From Chryseobacterium sp. StRB126 (GTDB lineage: Bacteria > Bacteroidota > Bacteroidia > Flavobacteriales > Weeksellaceae), in NCBI RefSeq assembly GCF_000829375.1, contig NZ_AP014624.1, positions 3,844,001 through 3,908,000 on the forward strand: a DNA stretch of 64,000 nucleotides, written 5' to 3'. This document shows, one piece after another, positions 17,296-26,806 of the stretch (position 1 is the first letter of the stretch; every line of letters begins with the position of its first letter). The position numbers and the translations under genes are program-made. A model generated the notes under the pieces. That model was not told the origin of the DNA, made no database searches, and worked only from the letters and a program-made list of their open reading frames with translations.

Positions 17296-17338
17296 AAAAT
17301 TAAGTTAACCGTTCTTTTTGAACGGTTAACTTAATTTT
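17296..17338 (-). terminator. 19-bp hairpin after secreted fibrinogen-like gene
   Basis: A perfect 19-bp inverted repeat (AAAATTAAGTTAACCGTTC and its complement) with a TTTTT loop lies 68 bases after the stop of the gene ending at 17406. It ends in AATTTT on either strand, so it could work in both directions. Nothing else is seen between 17007 and 17295. Confidence 0.7.
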
Positions 17339-17405
17339 AAAAAAAATGACAAACACTATTATATAAGCCCTTTCGGGTACTTCTAAACATTTATTGATCA
17401 ATCAA

Positions 17406-19580
17406 TTATTTTGCCCAATATTGAAGGATTCTTCCTTCATAATTGCTATCGGGTCTTTGATTAAATCTATGGGGCCTCCAGTTGGCCCACCCGGCAGCAC
17501 ATGCGCTGGCTCCTCCATAATCATCCGTACTGTTTGAACATGTACCAATGTGGTGATTAAGCTGTGCTTCAACGCTCATCCAGATTCCAAATGTATCATT
17601 AAGATCGTACTTATTGAAAGTTATCTGGCTTCCATTAATTGAAGTGTAGGTTAAATTATTAGCAGGCGTATTGGCTCCTGCGTAACCCACGCCGCCCCAT
17701 ATTCCGGTATAATCTCCGGAAAGACTGTATAAACCGGGTATGAGATAGGTAAAGTTCTGATTGTTGATTTGATAAAATGTATCACCGCTTGTAGGCTTTC
17801 CAAAATTAAAACCAAAAAGTTTCCCAGTGGATGTATTCCCCCTTGTACCGTAATTTCCTGTTGCCGGATTTCCATCTGTAATTTCAACATTTAGATAATT
17901 ATTAGGAACCCATACATCATTTATAGGAGCTACGGTTGTATTTTCCACCTGAACTGCAGTGGCACCTGCTACTGTATTGTGCCCTTTCTCTTTAATGCTA
18001 AACCTGTATTGCTTAGTTGTACTTGTACTTCCAATATTATTGACAACTGCGGAAGGTAATGAAAAAGCATATTCATTGAAGACGCCTGTCTGAGTTGTCA
18101 CCAGATTTCTTGAGGGTTGATTCCCTATGGGCTGATTATAGCTTTGCTCAACCACCAGAATCTGCCTTTCTGAAAGTGACCTTATCAATGTCCAGCCGCC
18201 GTTGCTCATATCGCAATAGGTTTTATATTTGTTTCCTGAAGCATCTTTTATCCAATAATATCCATCTGTAGAAGATGAAGCAGAAGATAAAATATCGGTA
18301 CATCGGTTGGCAGGGTTAGCAAAGGTTCCTATTGAAGTTTTTGCCGTAATTGCTACCGAACAGGAAGAACTGCCTCCAGGCGAAGTAAAGGAATAAACGT
18401 TGGTTCCAGGATTGCTGGGTACACCTTGACCAAATAATCTAATGCTTGTTGTGGATGATGTAATGTTGATGGAGCCTGATGAAAATTTAATTCCGTTAAT
18501 CATAGCAGTTTCCACTACAGCAGTTCCTGGTGTGGAAACAGAGGTAACCGGTACATCAATATAATTTGTTCCATCTAAGGCGATTGATGTAGAATATGTT
18601 CCGTTTACTGTTGCAGCACTACAATTAAGATTAAAATTCGTTGATGATCCGCCCACATTCACTGTCGGGAGCACGCAATCCGGATTAACCGCTATTCCAT
18701 TGAAATTTAACGACACAGTAGTACTCTGAGGGCCATTCACAGGAATTCCCTGTCCATCCAGAACTACAGTTTGAGTTCCGGTTTGAGAAAACACGCCTGA
18801 TTTATTGAAAGAAAATCCATTGGAAGTGTTTGCAATAATCTGATAAGTCCCAATCTCTGTTACGTTAACAACTATGGTATAAGTATTATTACTGTTAAGT
18901 GCGGCCCCTGCTGTGAATGTTCCAGAAGGACCAGTAGGAGGAGCACAGCTGACAATATTAAATGAAGCCGGTTCATAGGTTCCACATAAACTCTGCCATC
19001 TGGAAGTGCTGGTGATGTAATAATTAAAACAGTTGGTTGTAGTATTATATATCAATAAACCATTGGCAGGAGAAACAATGGCAGAGCGTTCATTCTTCGA
19101 CATTCGGGGAACCAGTAGACCTCTGTTTGAAGCAGTGATATCCAGTTGTGCACTGGGATCAATAGTGGAACTACCTATGCCAATCTGGCCCGTTTGATAG
19201 ATGTTTTCTGTGCTCAAAGTAGCTCCATATCCGGTACCCTTTGATATCCAAGGCTCTTTACTTCCTGTGGGAATCCATAAATGACTGGGCGAATCATAGT
19301 AATAATAACCAGATCCGTTGATTTGTGCTGTTTTCCCAGAACTTCCGGTACCTTCGGTAATAAATACCATTGTACCATTTTGATTATTCCCATAGTCACT
19401 GTCTTTTGTAGCTAATTCTGTGACCGTAAAACTGGGAATCAATAGCCCTTCAGCGGTATTGCCTTTGTTTGTCTTTTTGACATCAAGGGTCGCCTGAGGA
19501 TTAGCGGTATTTATCCCAACTTGGCCATAAAGCATTGTCACTCCTAGAATGAGCGCCATACAAAATGTCTTTTTTTTCAT
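17406..19580 (-). CDS. large secreted protein with fibrinogen-like C-terminus
   Basis: A 724-residue exported protein. Signal peptide MKKKTFCMALILGVTMLYGQ, then VGINTANPQATLDVKKTNKG of the same N-terminal family as the gene at 8820. A second GIGSSTIDPSAQLDITAS unit is near residue 137, and two Thr/Ser-rich beta regions fill about 205-415. From about residue 420 a fibrinogen-like domain follows: DGYYWIKDASGNKYKTYCDM directly followed by SNGGWTLI, with WANWRPHRFNQRP near the end and paired cysteines. Such domains often bind acetylated sugars in animals; that role here is inference. It is probably a surface adhesin. Confidence 0.82.
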   Translation of the reverse strand: MKKKTFCMALILGVTMLYGQVGINTANPQATLDVKKTNKGNTAEGLLIPSFTVTELATKDSDYGNNQNGTMVFITEGTGSSGKTAQINGSGYYYYDSPSHLWIPTGSKEPWISKGTGYGATLSTENIYQTGQIGIGSSTIDPSAQLDITASNRGLLVPRMSKNERSAIVSPANGLLIYNTTTNCFNYYITSTSRWQSLCGTYEPASFNIVSCAPPTGPSGTFTAGAALNSNNTYTIVVNVTEIGTYQIIANTSNGFSFNKSGVFSQTGTQTVVLDGQGIPVNGPQSTTVSLNFNGIAVNPDCVLPTVNVGGSSTNFNLNCSAATVNGTYSTSIALDGTNYIDVPVTSVSTPGTAVVETAMINGIKFSSGSINITSSTTSIRLFGQGVPSNPGTNVYSFTSPGGSSSCSVAITAKTSIGTFANPANRCTDILSSASSSTDGYYWIKDASGNKYKTYCDMSNGGWTLIRSLSERQILVVEQSYNQPIGNQPSRNLVTTQTGVFNEYAFSLPSAVVNNIGSTSTTKQYRFSIKEKGHNTVAGATAVQVENTTVAPINDVWVPNNYLNVEITDGNPATGNYGTRGNTSTGKLFGFNFGKPTSGDTFYQINNQNFTYLIPGLYSLSGDYTGIWGGVGYAGANTPANNLTYTSINGSQITFNKYDLNDTFGIWMSVEAQLNHHIGTCSNSTDDYGGASACAAGWANWRPHRFNQRPDSNYEGRILQYWAK

Positions 19581-19881
19581 ATTTGAGGTTTAATTAAAAT
19601 TGTCTCTTGTTGTGTTTTTACCTTTTTACGTCTAAGCACCTTATTATTTCTACTGAAGGAGTTAATAAGGCAATTCTTTATTTATAAATCAATCAGCAAA
19701 TTTAGAATTGCTGTATTATCTTTATATTATTAAAAAGACCGAATTAATATTTCTATTTGGCCCTTAATCTACAGGAAACTTTCAATTTCCCTTGTCTCAT
19801 CAAATCCCAAGAACTTTTCATGCTTTTTATGAACAACTATGTTCTGAAAACCGAAAATAATCCGGAACCTTTGTAAAAGTG

Positions 19882-19943
19882 TGATATGTACAACATAAAA
19901 AAAGCAATTTGCAATTACATAAATTTTAAAATACTCAACTTTG
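19882..19943 (+). promoter_or_regulatory. single TGAT-type box and -7 element of DUF1003 gene
   Basis: TGATATGTACAA (19882-19893, inside TGTGATATGTACAACA) starts 61 bp before the end of a -7-like CAACTTTG (19936-19943), placing its centre near -61.5, the class I position of CRP-type activators. The csbD promoter at 40637-40698 has almost the same box, the same 61-bp distance and a shared leader ending AAATCCACCTTAT. The rest of 19581-19993 shows nothing else. Confidence 0.7.
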
Positions 19944-19993
19944 TATTATATCTATGAAATTATCTAAATCCACCTTATTGAAAAAGATGCAAA

Positions 19994-20686
19994 ATGAAAA
20001 TAAGCCATATCAGTCATGAGACGATACCGGAAGGAGAACAAATAAAGGGGGAAGATATAAGAGAAGGGATATTTTCCTTTATAAGGCATAATTTCCCTGA
20101 TATGAGTAAAACTGACTACATATCCGTCACAGAACTCAACCTTTACAGAAGGCTGTATCTTACCTCTTTAATTATTGAGGAAAAAGGAGAACTTGAAAGT
20201 ATAGATCTTGATGTGATAAATGCTATCAAAAATAATTCGATCCTCTCAGAAAATATACAGGAAGAAATGGAAGCAAAGATTAGTTTTTCTCAAAAACTAG
20301 CAGATAATGTCGCGTCTTTTGGGGGAAGCTGGGCATTTATACTGATTTTCTTTTCATTCATATTAGTTTGGATTGCGGTAAACATCTGGTTTTTAAAATT
20401 TGAGTCATTTGATCCATACCCATTTATACTGCTCAATCTAATTCTTTCCTGTTTGGCTGCTATTCAGGCTCCTATTATAATGATGAGCCAAAACCGGCTA
20501 GAACAAAAAGACCGAATAAGAGCTGAACATGACTATAAGATTAATTTAAAAGCCGAACTGGAAATAAAACTGTTAAGTGAAAAAATAGACCATCTCCTTG
20601 TAAGTCAGAACAAAAAACTATTGGAAATACAAGAAATACAGACAGATTATCTTGAGGATCTGACAAATACTCTTAAAACGAAGTAA
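19994..20686 (+). CDS. DUF1003 family membrane protein
   Basis: A 230-residue protein with the DUF1003 layout: an N-terminal soluble part (about 1-100), two adjacent membrane helices (about 115-133 and 144-165) and the family signature NRLEQKDRIRAEHDYKINLK (about 174-193) followed by a helical tail. The biochemical role is unknown; the family is often annotated near stress or ion-transport genes. Its promoter has a CRP-type box shared with the csbD-like gene. Confidence 0.85.
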   Translation: MKISHISHETIPEGEQIKGEDIREGIFSFIRHNFPDMSKTDYISVTELNLYRRLYLTSLIIEEKGELESIDLDVINAIKNNSILSENIQEEMEAKISFSQKLADNVASFGGSWAFILIFFSFILVWIAVNIWFLKFESFDPYPFILLNLILSCLAAIQAPIIMMSQNRLEQKDRIRAEHDYKINLKAELEIKLLSEKIDHLLVSQNKKLLEIQEIQTDYLEDLTNTLKTK

Positions 20687-20939
20687 GCCATTTCTGTTTA
20701 TTTTTGAAAATAGGCTCAGATTATAAATTTAAGCCCCACCTTTTTAACTTACACACTTAATGGGACAGTATCGAAAAAGTAGTTGATAACCTGTATGATG
20801 ACCTTAATGTAAAATAAAAAATAAACAGTCATCAGGATTGATATCAATTTGTTTTATCAATTGATATGAAAGAAGTATATTTAAACAATAATTCTCAGGA
20901 TATACCAAGGCAAATTGTTACAACAACTTTTATAAAAAA

Positions 20940-22094
20940 TTGATCTATACAACACTTTTAAATATTGCAATTTTCCAGGGAATAGTCTTAGGCGTAGTTA
21001 TTTTAAAATCTTCCCTATTCAATAGTCAATCAAATAAGTATTTAGCCTACTTATTATTTGCACTTTCCATGGTTTTACTGAATTATGTTTTTGAAATTGA
21101 AGGTACATTTAAGTCCTATCCCTTGCTACGTTTTCTGGATTATATTGAGTGGATATTTTTACTACCCGTCTTCATCTTCCTTTTTATAATAAACCGAATT
21201 GATGATACTGTAAAGAACAGACAAAGAGCTTATTTGTATTACATTCCGTTTGTCTATTCCTCTACTTTTGTTATTATATACCATCTTAATGATATTTTAG
21301 GGATTTATAAAATCACAGATTCAGCCATTTTTATCATCAATATACTTATGCTGATTCAGCTTTTATTTGCCTTTATCATCATCCTGTTTCCACCGTTTTA
21401 CTCTTATTTTATGATAAGGCACTTAAAAGACCCACAAGAGAAAAAATGGGTAATTACCTTATTAACTACTCTCTATTTACTATTATCTACCTGGCTAATT
21501 ACGTATATGACCGGCTTCTTTTTTGGGATAGACATTTCCTCTACCATGAGTGGGCTGGCTTTATCGGCAACATTTATCATGCACTGGACAGCTTATATAG
21601 GCATTTACAAATATAAGCTTGCCAAAAACAAAGATGCTGTCTACCATTTTCTAAACAACGATTTGGTTATTATACATCCCGATCTGCAAGCTGCAGAAAA
21701 CAGTATAACGCAAGAAAATAACACTGCCGAAGAATCCAGAGAATCTATAACGGCTGACAATCTTTATTTTCAAAAACTGGAACTTCTTTGCAAAGACGAG
21801 CACATTTATACAGACAGTACATTAAACAGGGAAAAAGTAGCTGAAAAACTAGGCATAAGTGCAGGATATGTTTCACAAATTGTCAATACGATCACAGGAG
21901 ACAATTTTGCTCATTATATCAATCAATATCGGGTGGAGGCAGTCAAGGAAATGATATCAGATCCGGAATATGACAACTATAATCTACTGACAATGGGATT
22001 AGAAGCTGGGTTTACTTCAAAAACAACTTTTTTTAAAGCCTTTAAAAAAGTGACGGGTCAGACTCCCAATGAATATAAAAACACTGTTAAATAA
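20940..22094 (+). CDS. membrane-anchored AraC-family regulator
   Basis: A 384-residue protein with about seven hydrophobic segments in residues 1-220 and an AraC-type helix-turn-helix domain at about 270-384 (EKLGISAGYVSQIVNTITGD; LEAGFTSKTTFFKAFKKVTG; QTPNEYK). This architecture is common in flavobacteria and suggests a membrane sensor that controls neighbours. The frame opens with TTG at 20940, no ATG being available before the first membrane segment. A 9-bp hairpin ATATCAATT/AATTGATAT at 20841-20867 sits in the leader. The DUF3575-like gene follows. Confidence 0.85.
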   Translation: MIYTTLLNIAIFQGIVLGVVILKSSLFNSQSNKYLAYLLFALSMVLLNYVFEIEGTFKSYPLLRFLDYIEWIFLLPVFIFLFIINRIDDTVKNRQRAYLYYIPFVYSSTFVIIYHLNDILGIYKITDSAIFIINILMLIQLLFAFIIILFPPFYSYFMIRHLKDPQEKKWVITLLTTLYLLLSTWLITYMTGFFFGIDISSTMSGLALSATFIMHWTAYIGIYKYKLAKNKDAVYHFLNNDLVIIHPDLQAAENSITQENNTAEESRESITADNLYFQKLELLCKDEHIYTDSTLNREKVAEKLGISAGYVSQIVNTITGDNFAHYINQYRVEAVKEMISDPEYDNYNLLTMGLEAGFTSKTTFFKAFKKVTGQTPNEYKNTVK

Positions 22095-22184
22095 GTACCA
22101 TTTTCTCCATTTTTAAGCTTTTGAAACCTGTTCTAATTTGAATTATTTGAGTTTTGCCCTTAAATAATTTAAATTAACTTTTTT

Positions 22185-22721
22185 ATGAAAAAGAACTTTT
22201 TACTGCTCATCATTTTGTTTGCTTTTTATTCTGTTAATGCTCAAAGTGAAACGGGTGATCCTTATCAGAAAAACAATGAAATTAAACTGAATTTATTTGC
22301 GCCGTTATCCGGTTCTGTAGAAGTAGCTTTTGAACGACATCTCAACAAACGTTCATCACTGGGGATCTCTACATTTATTGTTTATGATCAGACAAAAAAT
22401 GAGGATATGAATTACAACGTCTCCCCCTATTACAGATATTATTTTGGAAAAAAATATGCTTCCGGTTTTTTTGTCGAAGGATTTGGAATGTTCACTTCCA
22501 TTGATGGAAAAAAAATATACGCACCAGACAACGTGACATTCACTGAGAATAAAGATGTTTATGATCTTGCATTGGGTGCTGGTCTTGGCTGGAAGTTGAT
22601 TACAAAAAAAGGATTTGTTGTTGAAGCCAACGTAGGCTACGGAAAACTTTTGTTCAATGCAAACAAAACAGATCATGATGTGGTCGCAAAATACGGATTG
22701 AGTATTGGCTACCGGTTTTAA
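22185..22721 (+). CDS. outer-membrane beta-barrel protein (DUF3575-like)
   Basis: A 178-residue exported protein: signal peptide MKKNFLLLIILFAFYSVNAQ, then alternating beta-strand sequence (EIKLNLFAPLSGSVEVAFER, YYRYYFGKKYASGFFVEGFG, LALGAGLGWKL) and a C-terminal phenylalanine after GYR, as in small outer-membrane barrels. It probably shares a transcript with, or is controlled by, the AraC protein encoded 90 bp upstream. Confidence 0.75.
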   Translation: MKKNFLLLIILFAFYSVNAQSETGDPYQKNNEIKLNLFAPLSGSVEVAFERHLNKRSSLGISTFIVYDQTKNEDMNYNVSPYYRYYFGKKYASGFFVEGFGMFTSIDGKKIYAPDNVTFTENKDVYDLALGAGLGWKLITKKGFVVEANVGYGKLLFNANKTDHDVVAKYGLSIGYRF

Positions 22722-22908
22722 TATCGAATATATTAAAAAAATAAAGCCTAGTAAGGATTTTCGTCTTCTACAAAGAAGCAAAAGTCTAGGATCAATACCA
22801 TAAAAGAACCTTAAGGGCAAAACAAAGAGCTCTGTAGTCCTTCTTTAATCGGACTCAAACGAACCAAATTATCTATAAACGTATTGAAAATCATCCTATC
22901 TATCACTT

Positions 22909-22942
22909 AAAGAGACAGCCAACCAATAGTTGTCTCTTTTTA
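22909..22942 (+). terminator. intrinsic terminator between convergent genes
   Basis: Stem AAAGAGACA/TGTCTCTTT with a 13-nt loop, followed by a T run on the plus strand. It lies between the outer-membrane protein gene and the convergent hydrolase gene. I see nothing else in 22722-23091. Confidence 0.7.
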
Positions 22943-23091
22943 CAATCATAATATCATGGATGATAATTTTTTATGAATTGGGGTATTTCTAAACACTAAA
23001 CACGTATTGGGAGTTCTTTTCATTACTATATCCCAGCAACTCTATTTAACTTTCTAAATACTTTTTAGATGATGTAGTGCATCAGCTACTT

Positions 23092-24246
23092 TTAATCTAC
23101 CTTGATGCTTTTTACCCAACTCTGGTAAATAGGATACCAGACGCGGTCTCCATTAGAACCATTACAGAGTATAACAATACCGCTTTTTGTGGGCATATGC
23201 ATAAACACACCTGCACTCCAACCCTCATTTTCTCCGGTATGCCCAATGGTTTCAAACCCTTCATAATTCATAAACCGATAGCCTAGACCACTTTTTCCCT
23301 GCTCAGAAAATGGTAAAACAGGTTTCTCCATTAATTGTAGGGTTGTTGATTTCAAAACTTTATTCAACGGTTTTGAATCAGGGGTTATTGATAGCTCAAC
23401 AAAATGGGCCAAATCCAAAATTGTAGTTTGTAAGCCGGCTGCAGCCTGTTCTGTAAATATCCTGTTCTTTATGGGTTTCCCTGAAGTGTCATAAGCCGTT
23501 GCAGAGTTTGCCATCATTTCTTCTGTCCATTCATAATGGGTATTATTCAATCCTAGAGGCTCAAAAACATTCTTTTTCATGTAGTCTGCAAACTTTTCTT
23601 TCGTTCGTTCTTCGAGCAGTAATTGTGCAAGAGTGTAACCTCCACCTGAATATTCCCATTTTGTTCCGGGCTCACTGATCAAACGTACACTTTCTCCATT
23701 TCTTTTTGTCTTTCCTGAAAGCGACTCTTCTAAACTTAACAATGGAGCTCCTTGCTCCGATCCTCCATATCCATGTACCGAAAGCCCTGCTGTATGACTG
23801 AGAATACGTCTCAACGTAACTTTTGAGATATCATATTGAGATACCGGCAGCTTCCAGCGTACCAAGAACGGAGCAACTGGTTCATCCAATGTTACAAGCC
23901 TTTTTTCAGTCAACTGCATCAATCCCCATGCAGATACCATTTTCGATACTGATCCCACATTAAAAATAGTTTCCGTAGTAATTGGTTTTTTACTTTCCAC
24001 ATTAGCCAATCCAATACATTGAGTCCAGGCCACTTTTCCATTTTGAATAACTGCTATAGCTACCCCCGGAACATGATTATTTTTGGTAGCTTCTAAAGCT
24101 ACACGATGGATTTCCAAATAAAGCGAATCAGATTTATCAGCTGCCTTTCCAGTACCAGTCTCAACCCCCTGTTTTGTGGCTGAGCAGGAAAAAAGAAATA
24201 AGGAAAAAGAAAAAACAACGAGCCATTGTATACTGTTTTTGATCAT
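23092..24246 (-). CDS. lipoprotein serine hydrolase, beta-lactamase fold
   Basis: A 384-residue class C beta-lactamase/penicillin-binding-protein-like hydrolase. The N-terminus is a lipoprotein signal (VFSFSLFLFSCSATKQ). Active-site motifs: SxxK as SVSK in NVGSVSKMVSAWG (about residue 98), YSG in EYSGGGYTLAQ in place of YxN, and HTG in IGHTGENEGW for the KTG box. Such proteins include esterases, D-amino-acid peptidases and PBP4b-like enzymes; true beta-lactamase activity is not implied. Envelope location. Confidence 0.88.
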   Translation of the reverse strand: MIKNSIQWLVVFSFSLFLFSCSATKQGVETGTGKAADKSDSLYLEIHRVALEATKNNHVPGVAIAVIQNGKVAWTQCIGLANVESKKPITTETIFNVGSVSKMVSAWGLMQLTEKRLVTLDEPVAPFLVRWKLPVSQYDISKVTLRRILSHTAGLSVHGYGGSEQGAPLLSLEESLSGKTKRNGESVRLISEPGTKWEYSGGGYTLAQLLLEERTKEKFADYMKKNVFEPLGLNNTHYEWTEEMMANSATAYDTSGKPIKNRIFTEQAAAGLQTTILDLAHFVELSITPDSKPLNKVLKSTTLQLMEKPVLPFSEQGKSGLGYRFMNYEGFETIGHTGENEGWSAGVFMHMPTKSGIVILCNGSNGDRVWYPIYQSWVKSIKVD

Positions 24247-24336
24247 TTTTTATGTATTTATAATACCTGCAGCTTCAAAAGACTACAAGCAGTAATGAAT
24301 GTAAAGTAAGTTTCTGTTATTTTTCTAAAACAATTT

Positions 24337-24798
24337 CTAAGTAAATTGGTTACGAACTTCCCAGTATCCTTTTGTATATAATTCCGGATTGATTCTGGTT
24401 TCCATTAGTGATAAGATTCTTGTGAATTGAGGTTCGAGATAGTAACTTTTGTTCAAATTCAGCTTTCCGCCGGAATAATAAATGGTAACTGTTGGTGTTT
24501 TATATTTTCCAAGTCTTACCATATCAACCTTTGTAATATCACTCCAGGAAATAGAATACCTCTTAAAACCACCTACAAAACGGATATCACTATTCGAAAT
24601 AATAAGTTTTTGACGGGTGTATAGAAACATGGAAACAGCAATGAAGAAAATCACAGGAGCTAAAAAAGGCAGCCATCCCCCATTTTTTATCATGAGAATG
24701 TTAATTCCTAATGCAAATACTAAAAGACTTACTATCCGATAGGTTATTTTCTGCCATTGTGGTGCTGCAAACACTTCTTCAGTGATTAATTCTCCCAT
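24337..24798 (-). CDS. two-helix membrane protein with PH-like domain
   Basis: Two hydrophobic segments (about residues 20-36 and 41-58) precede a bacterial PH-like beta domain (RFVGGFKRYSISWSDITKVD, then PTVTIYYSGGKLNLNKSYYL). The frame can start 16 codons earlier at 24846, but MGELITEEVF looks like the more natural start; 153 residues result. It sits directly downstream of the acetyltransferase gene. Function unknown. Confidence 0.65.
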   Translation of the reverse strand: MGELITEEVFAAPQWQKITYRIVSLLVFALGINILMIKNGGWLPFLAPVIFFIAVSMFLYTRQKLIISNSDIRFVGGFKRYSISWSDITKVDMVRLGKYKTPTVTIYYSGGKLNLNKSYYLEPQFTRILSLMETRINPELYTKGYWEVRNQFT

Positions 24799-24862
24799 AC
24801 TGTAAATATTTGTCTTCTTCAAACGTCTACTATAAGCTACAAACAAAATAGTTAGAATAAAA

Positions 24863-25354
24863 TCACCTTAGTTCATATTCAATTTCGTCATCATCCGTCT
24901 CTTTCACTTTTACAAAATTAAGCCGTTCGAGAAGTTTAATGGCAGCTCCGTTTTGTTGGCTTGTTGCAGCCCAGATTCGCTCTAATTTCATTTGATTTAG
25001 TCCAAAATCAATGGCCAATAACATTCCCTCTGTCATATATCCCTGTCCATAATATTTTGATAATAAAACACAGCCTAATTCGCCTTCTCCTTTATCCAAC
25101 CCACGGTAATAGCCACAAGTTCCAACAATTTTGTGGGTTGCATTATCTACAATTCCCCAATGAATAGAATTTCCATCCCTATAATCCTGATTGATTTTTG
25201 CCTGCATTTCAGCTGCCTGCTGAACAGTTTTCGCCGGAATAGCATCGTAAAATGAAATCTCGACAAGATCATCCAGATCCGTATCCAGAATTTGTCTTAA
25301 TGATACTCTGCTACCCTTTACATTTGGGAAATTGTGGTGTTCAAATAGGTTCAT
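24863..25354 (-). CDS. GNAT-family N-acetyltransferase (RimJ/RimL-like)
   Basis: A 163-residue acetyl-CoA-dependent acetyltransferase. It has the order typical of RimJ/RimL proteins: RVSLRQILDTDLDDL at the start, IVGTCGYYRG, ELGCVLLSKYYGQGYMTEG with the acetyl-CoA pyrophosphate loop (about residues 92-110), and NGAAIKLLERLNFVKV at the end. The substrate is unknown. Confidence 0.85.
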   Translation of the reverse strand: MNLFEHHNFPNVKGSRVSLRQILDTDLDDLVEISFYDAIPAKTVQQAAEMQAKINQDYRDGNSIHWGIVDNATHKIVGTCGYYRGLDKGEGELGCVLLSKYYGQGYMTEGMLLAIDFGLNQMKLERIWAATSQQNGAAIKLLERLNFVKVKETDDDEIEYELR

Positions 25355-25556
25355 GGTTTGTTAAATTATAGTTTTCTGAAAAATAAACTTTATCATAATA
25401 TAATCTTTCCAGTCAACTATATCTGATCTCTGATTTGATAAAGGTAATGATATAATCAAATATACCAGCTACATTGTAAGAGTGATTTTGCAGGCGGATC
25501 TGAAATCCATTTAAATTTCTATATTAAATAGGGTAATTATAATGCGGAATAAACAA

Positions 25557-25883
25557 CTACTTATTTTCTTTTTTCCATTTAGCAATGGTACATCTGCTGA
25601 GCTTAAACCGGATTGCAATATGACTGTCGCTCAACGTATTTTCTTTCTGATACTTAAGGATATAATGAATGGTGTTTTTATCATATACTTTGTGACTTTG
25701 ATTAAATTTCACGACCTCTTTAGTCTCCTGTCCAAATATTAATTCATTCAGTTTCAGTACATCCAGCGTTGAAAGTATTTCTTTTTTCAATAATCGACTG
25801 CAGATCTCTTTTTTGTCAGGATATTTACAATCAATAATATCAGTGAAAATCCGTTGATAATCAGGTTGCTTTTTATTTTTCAT
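25557..25883 (-). CDS. small helix-turn-helix protein, second of pair
   Basis: A 108-residue basic protein. The start at MKNKKQPDYQRIFT is chosen over an ATG 20 codons upstream inside the neighbouring gene. The C-terminus (SDSHIAIRFKLSRCTIAKWK) looks like a transposase-type helix-turn-helix. It overlaps the end of the upstream gene by 11 bp, so translation is probably coupled. No catalytic domain is present, so it is not a transposase in itself. Confidence 0.6.
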   Translation of the reverse strand: MKNKKQPDYQRIFTDIIDCKYPDKKEICSRLLKKEILSTLDVLKLNELIFGQETKEVVKFNQSHKVYDKNTIHYILKYQKENTLSDSHIAIRFKLSRCTIAKWKKENK

Positions 25884-26298
25884 GGGAATTATATTTTGCC
25901 ATCCATTTATGAAGAGTAGATCTGGGAATTTTGTAATCATCAAGTACCTGTTGGATAGTCTTTTTACCGGTTTTTAAAAGTTCAAGGATAAATTCAATAA
26001 TCTCTTTGGTGTAAATATTTTTTCGGAAAACCGGTAGTACGGTTGATTTTTGTATTGCATAATTACCTGATGGAGGCGAATATAGTATAAGATGTTGTGA
26101 ATAGATTCGGAAAAAGTCGTATTCCAATAATTTACTCCATCTGAGTATGACTCCGGAATTCAAAAACTTCTCTTCATACATCTGTTCAATTTCAATTTCA
26201 CTTGTATTCATAAAGTTACAGATCCGTTCTACCGGAATGCCTAATTCATTAACCCGCTGTTTAATCAGCTCTCCAATGTGTATATTCTCAAAATTCAT
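25873..26298 (-). CDS. HTH protein related to transposase DNA-binding units
   Basis: A 141-residue protein with two apparent DNA-binding parts: an XRE-like N-terminus (IGELIKQRVNELGIPVERIC, FMNTSEIEIEQMYEEK) and a C-terminal segment TIQQVLDDYKIPRSTLHKWM typical of transposase helix-turn-helix domains. Between them lies WSKLLEYDFFRIYSQHLILY. I recall that similar pairs are frequent in Chryseobacterium and often annotated as transposases, but there is no DDE core here. Regulator or remnant role is open. Confidence 0.65.
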   Translation of the reverse strand: MNFENIHIGELIKQRVNELGIPVERICNFMNTSEIEIEQMYEEKFLNSGVILRWSKLLEYDFFRIYSQHLILYSPPSGNYAIQKSTVLPVFRKNIYTKEIIEFILELLKTGKKTIQQVLDDYKIPRSTLHKWMAKYNSHEK

Positions 26299-26806
26299 AT
26301 GACGTATAGTAAGTTTAGTATTGTAAAGAATATGATGTATAAGAATTCTTCCATTTCATCTGCTGCCAATCTTATAGCAATAAGAGATTATAGATTGAGC
26401 AAATAAAAAGATATTTATTAAAAAAAAAGAAAAGTTCAGTACTGCATATATACCGCATACTATAAAAAAACAAACTATTCTCATCACATTTATGTTGAAA
26501 ATTTTAAAACTTAACGGTATTATTTTCTAACAAAAATTGAATATGATCTGAATAATTATTTACTTTATTTTTCCAATACATTTCTTTTTATAGATAAATA
26601 ATCAATCTCATCATCTATAATTCAAATCAAAAATTCAAATATTTGAAATTCAACTAAATACAAGTAAAGAAGTAGAAAAAGAGTAGCGCTAAATTTGCCT
26701 TTTAGAGTCAATTTGTATTGTTTTGCTTCGTATTTCAGCATATAATATTTCCTATTTACATCGCTGGAATATTCAACAATAAGTAAAACAAAAAAATTAT
26801 TAAGTG
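26299..26806. other. AT-rich intergenic region
   Basis: About 500 bp of very AT-rich DNA between the minus-strand HTH pair and the plus-strand secreted-protein gene. It must hold the divergent promoters, but I see no box, hairpin or coding signal I would trust. A 63-codon minus-strand frame at 26622-26813 is hydrophobic and AT-driven and is not called. Confidence 0.4.

Noticed and set aside
23077..23286. 69-codon plus-strand frame
   Set aside because: Antisense shadow of the beta-lactamase-fold hydrolase gene, which has clear motifs.
25557..26298. Calling the HTH pair a complete insertion sequence
   Set aside because: No DDE catalytic domain, no terminal inverted repeats and no target duplication could be seen.
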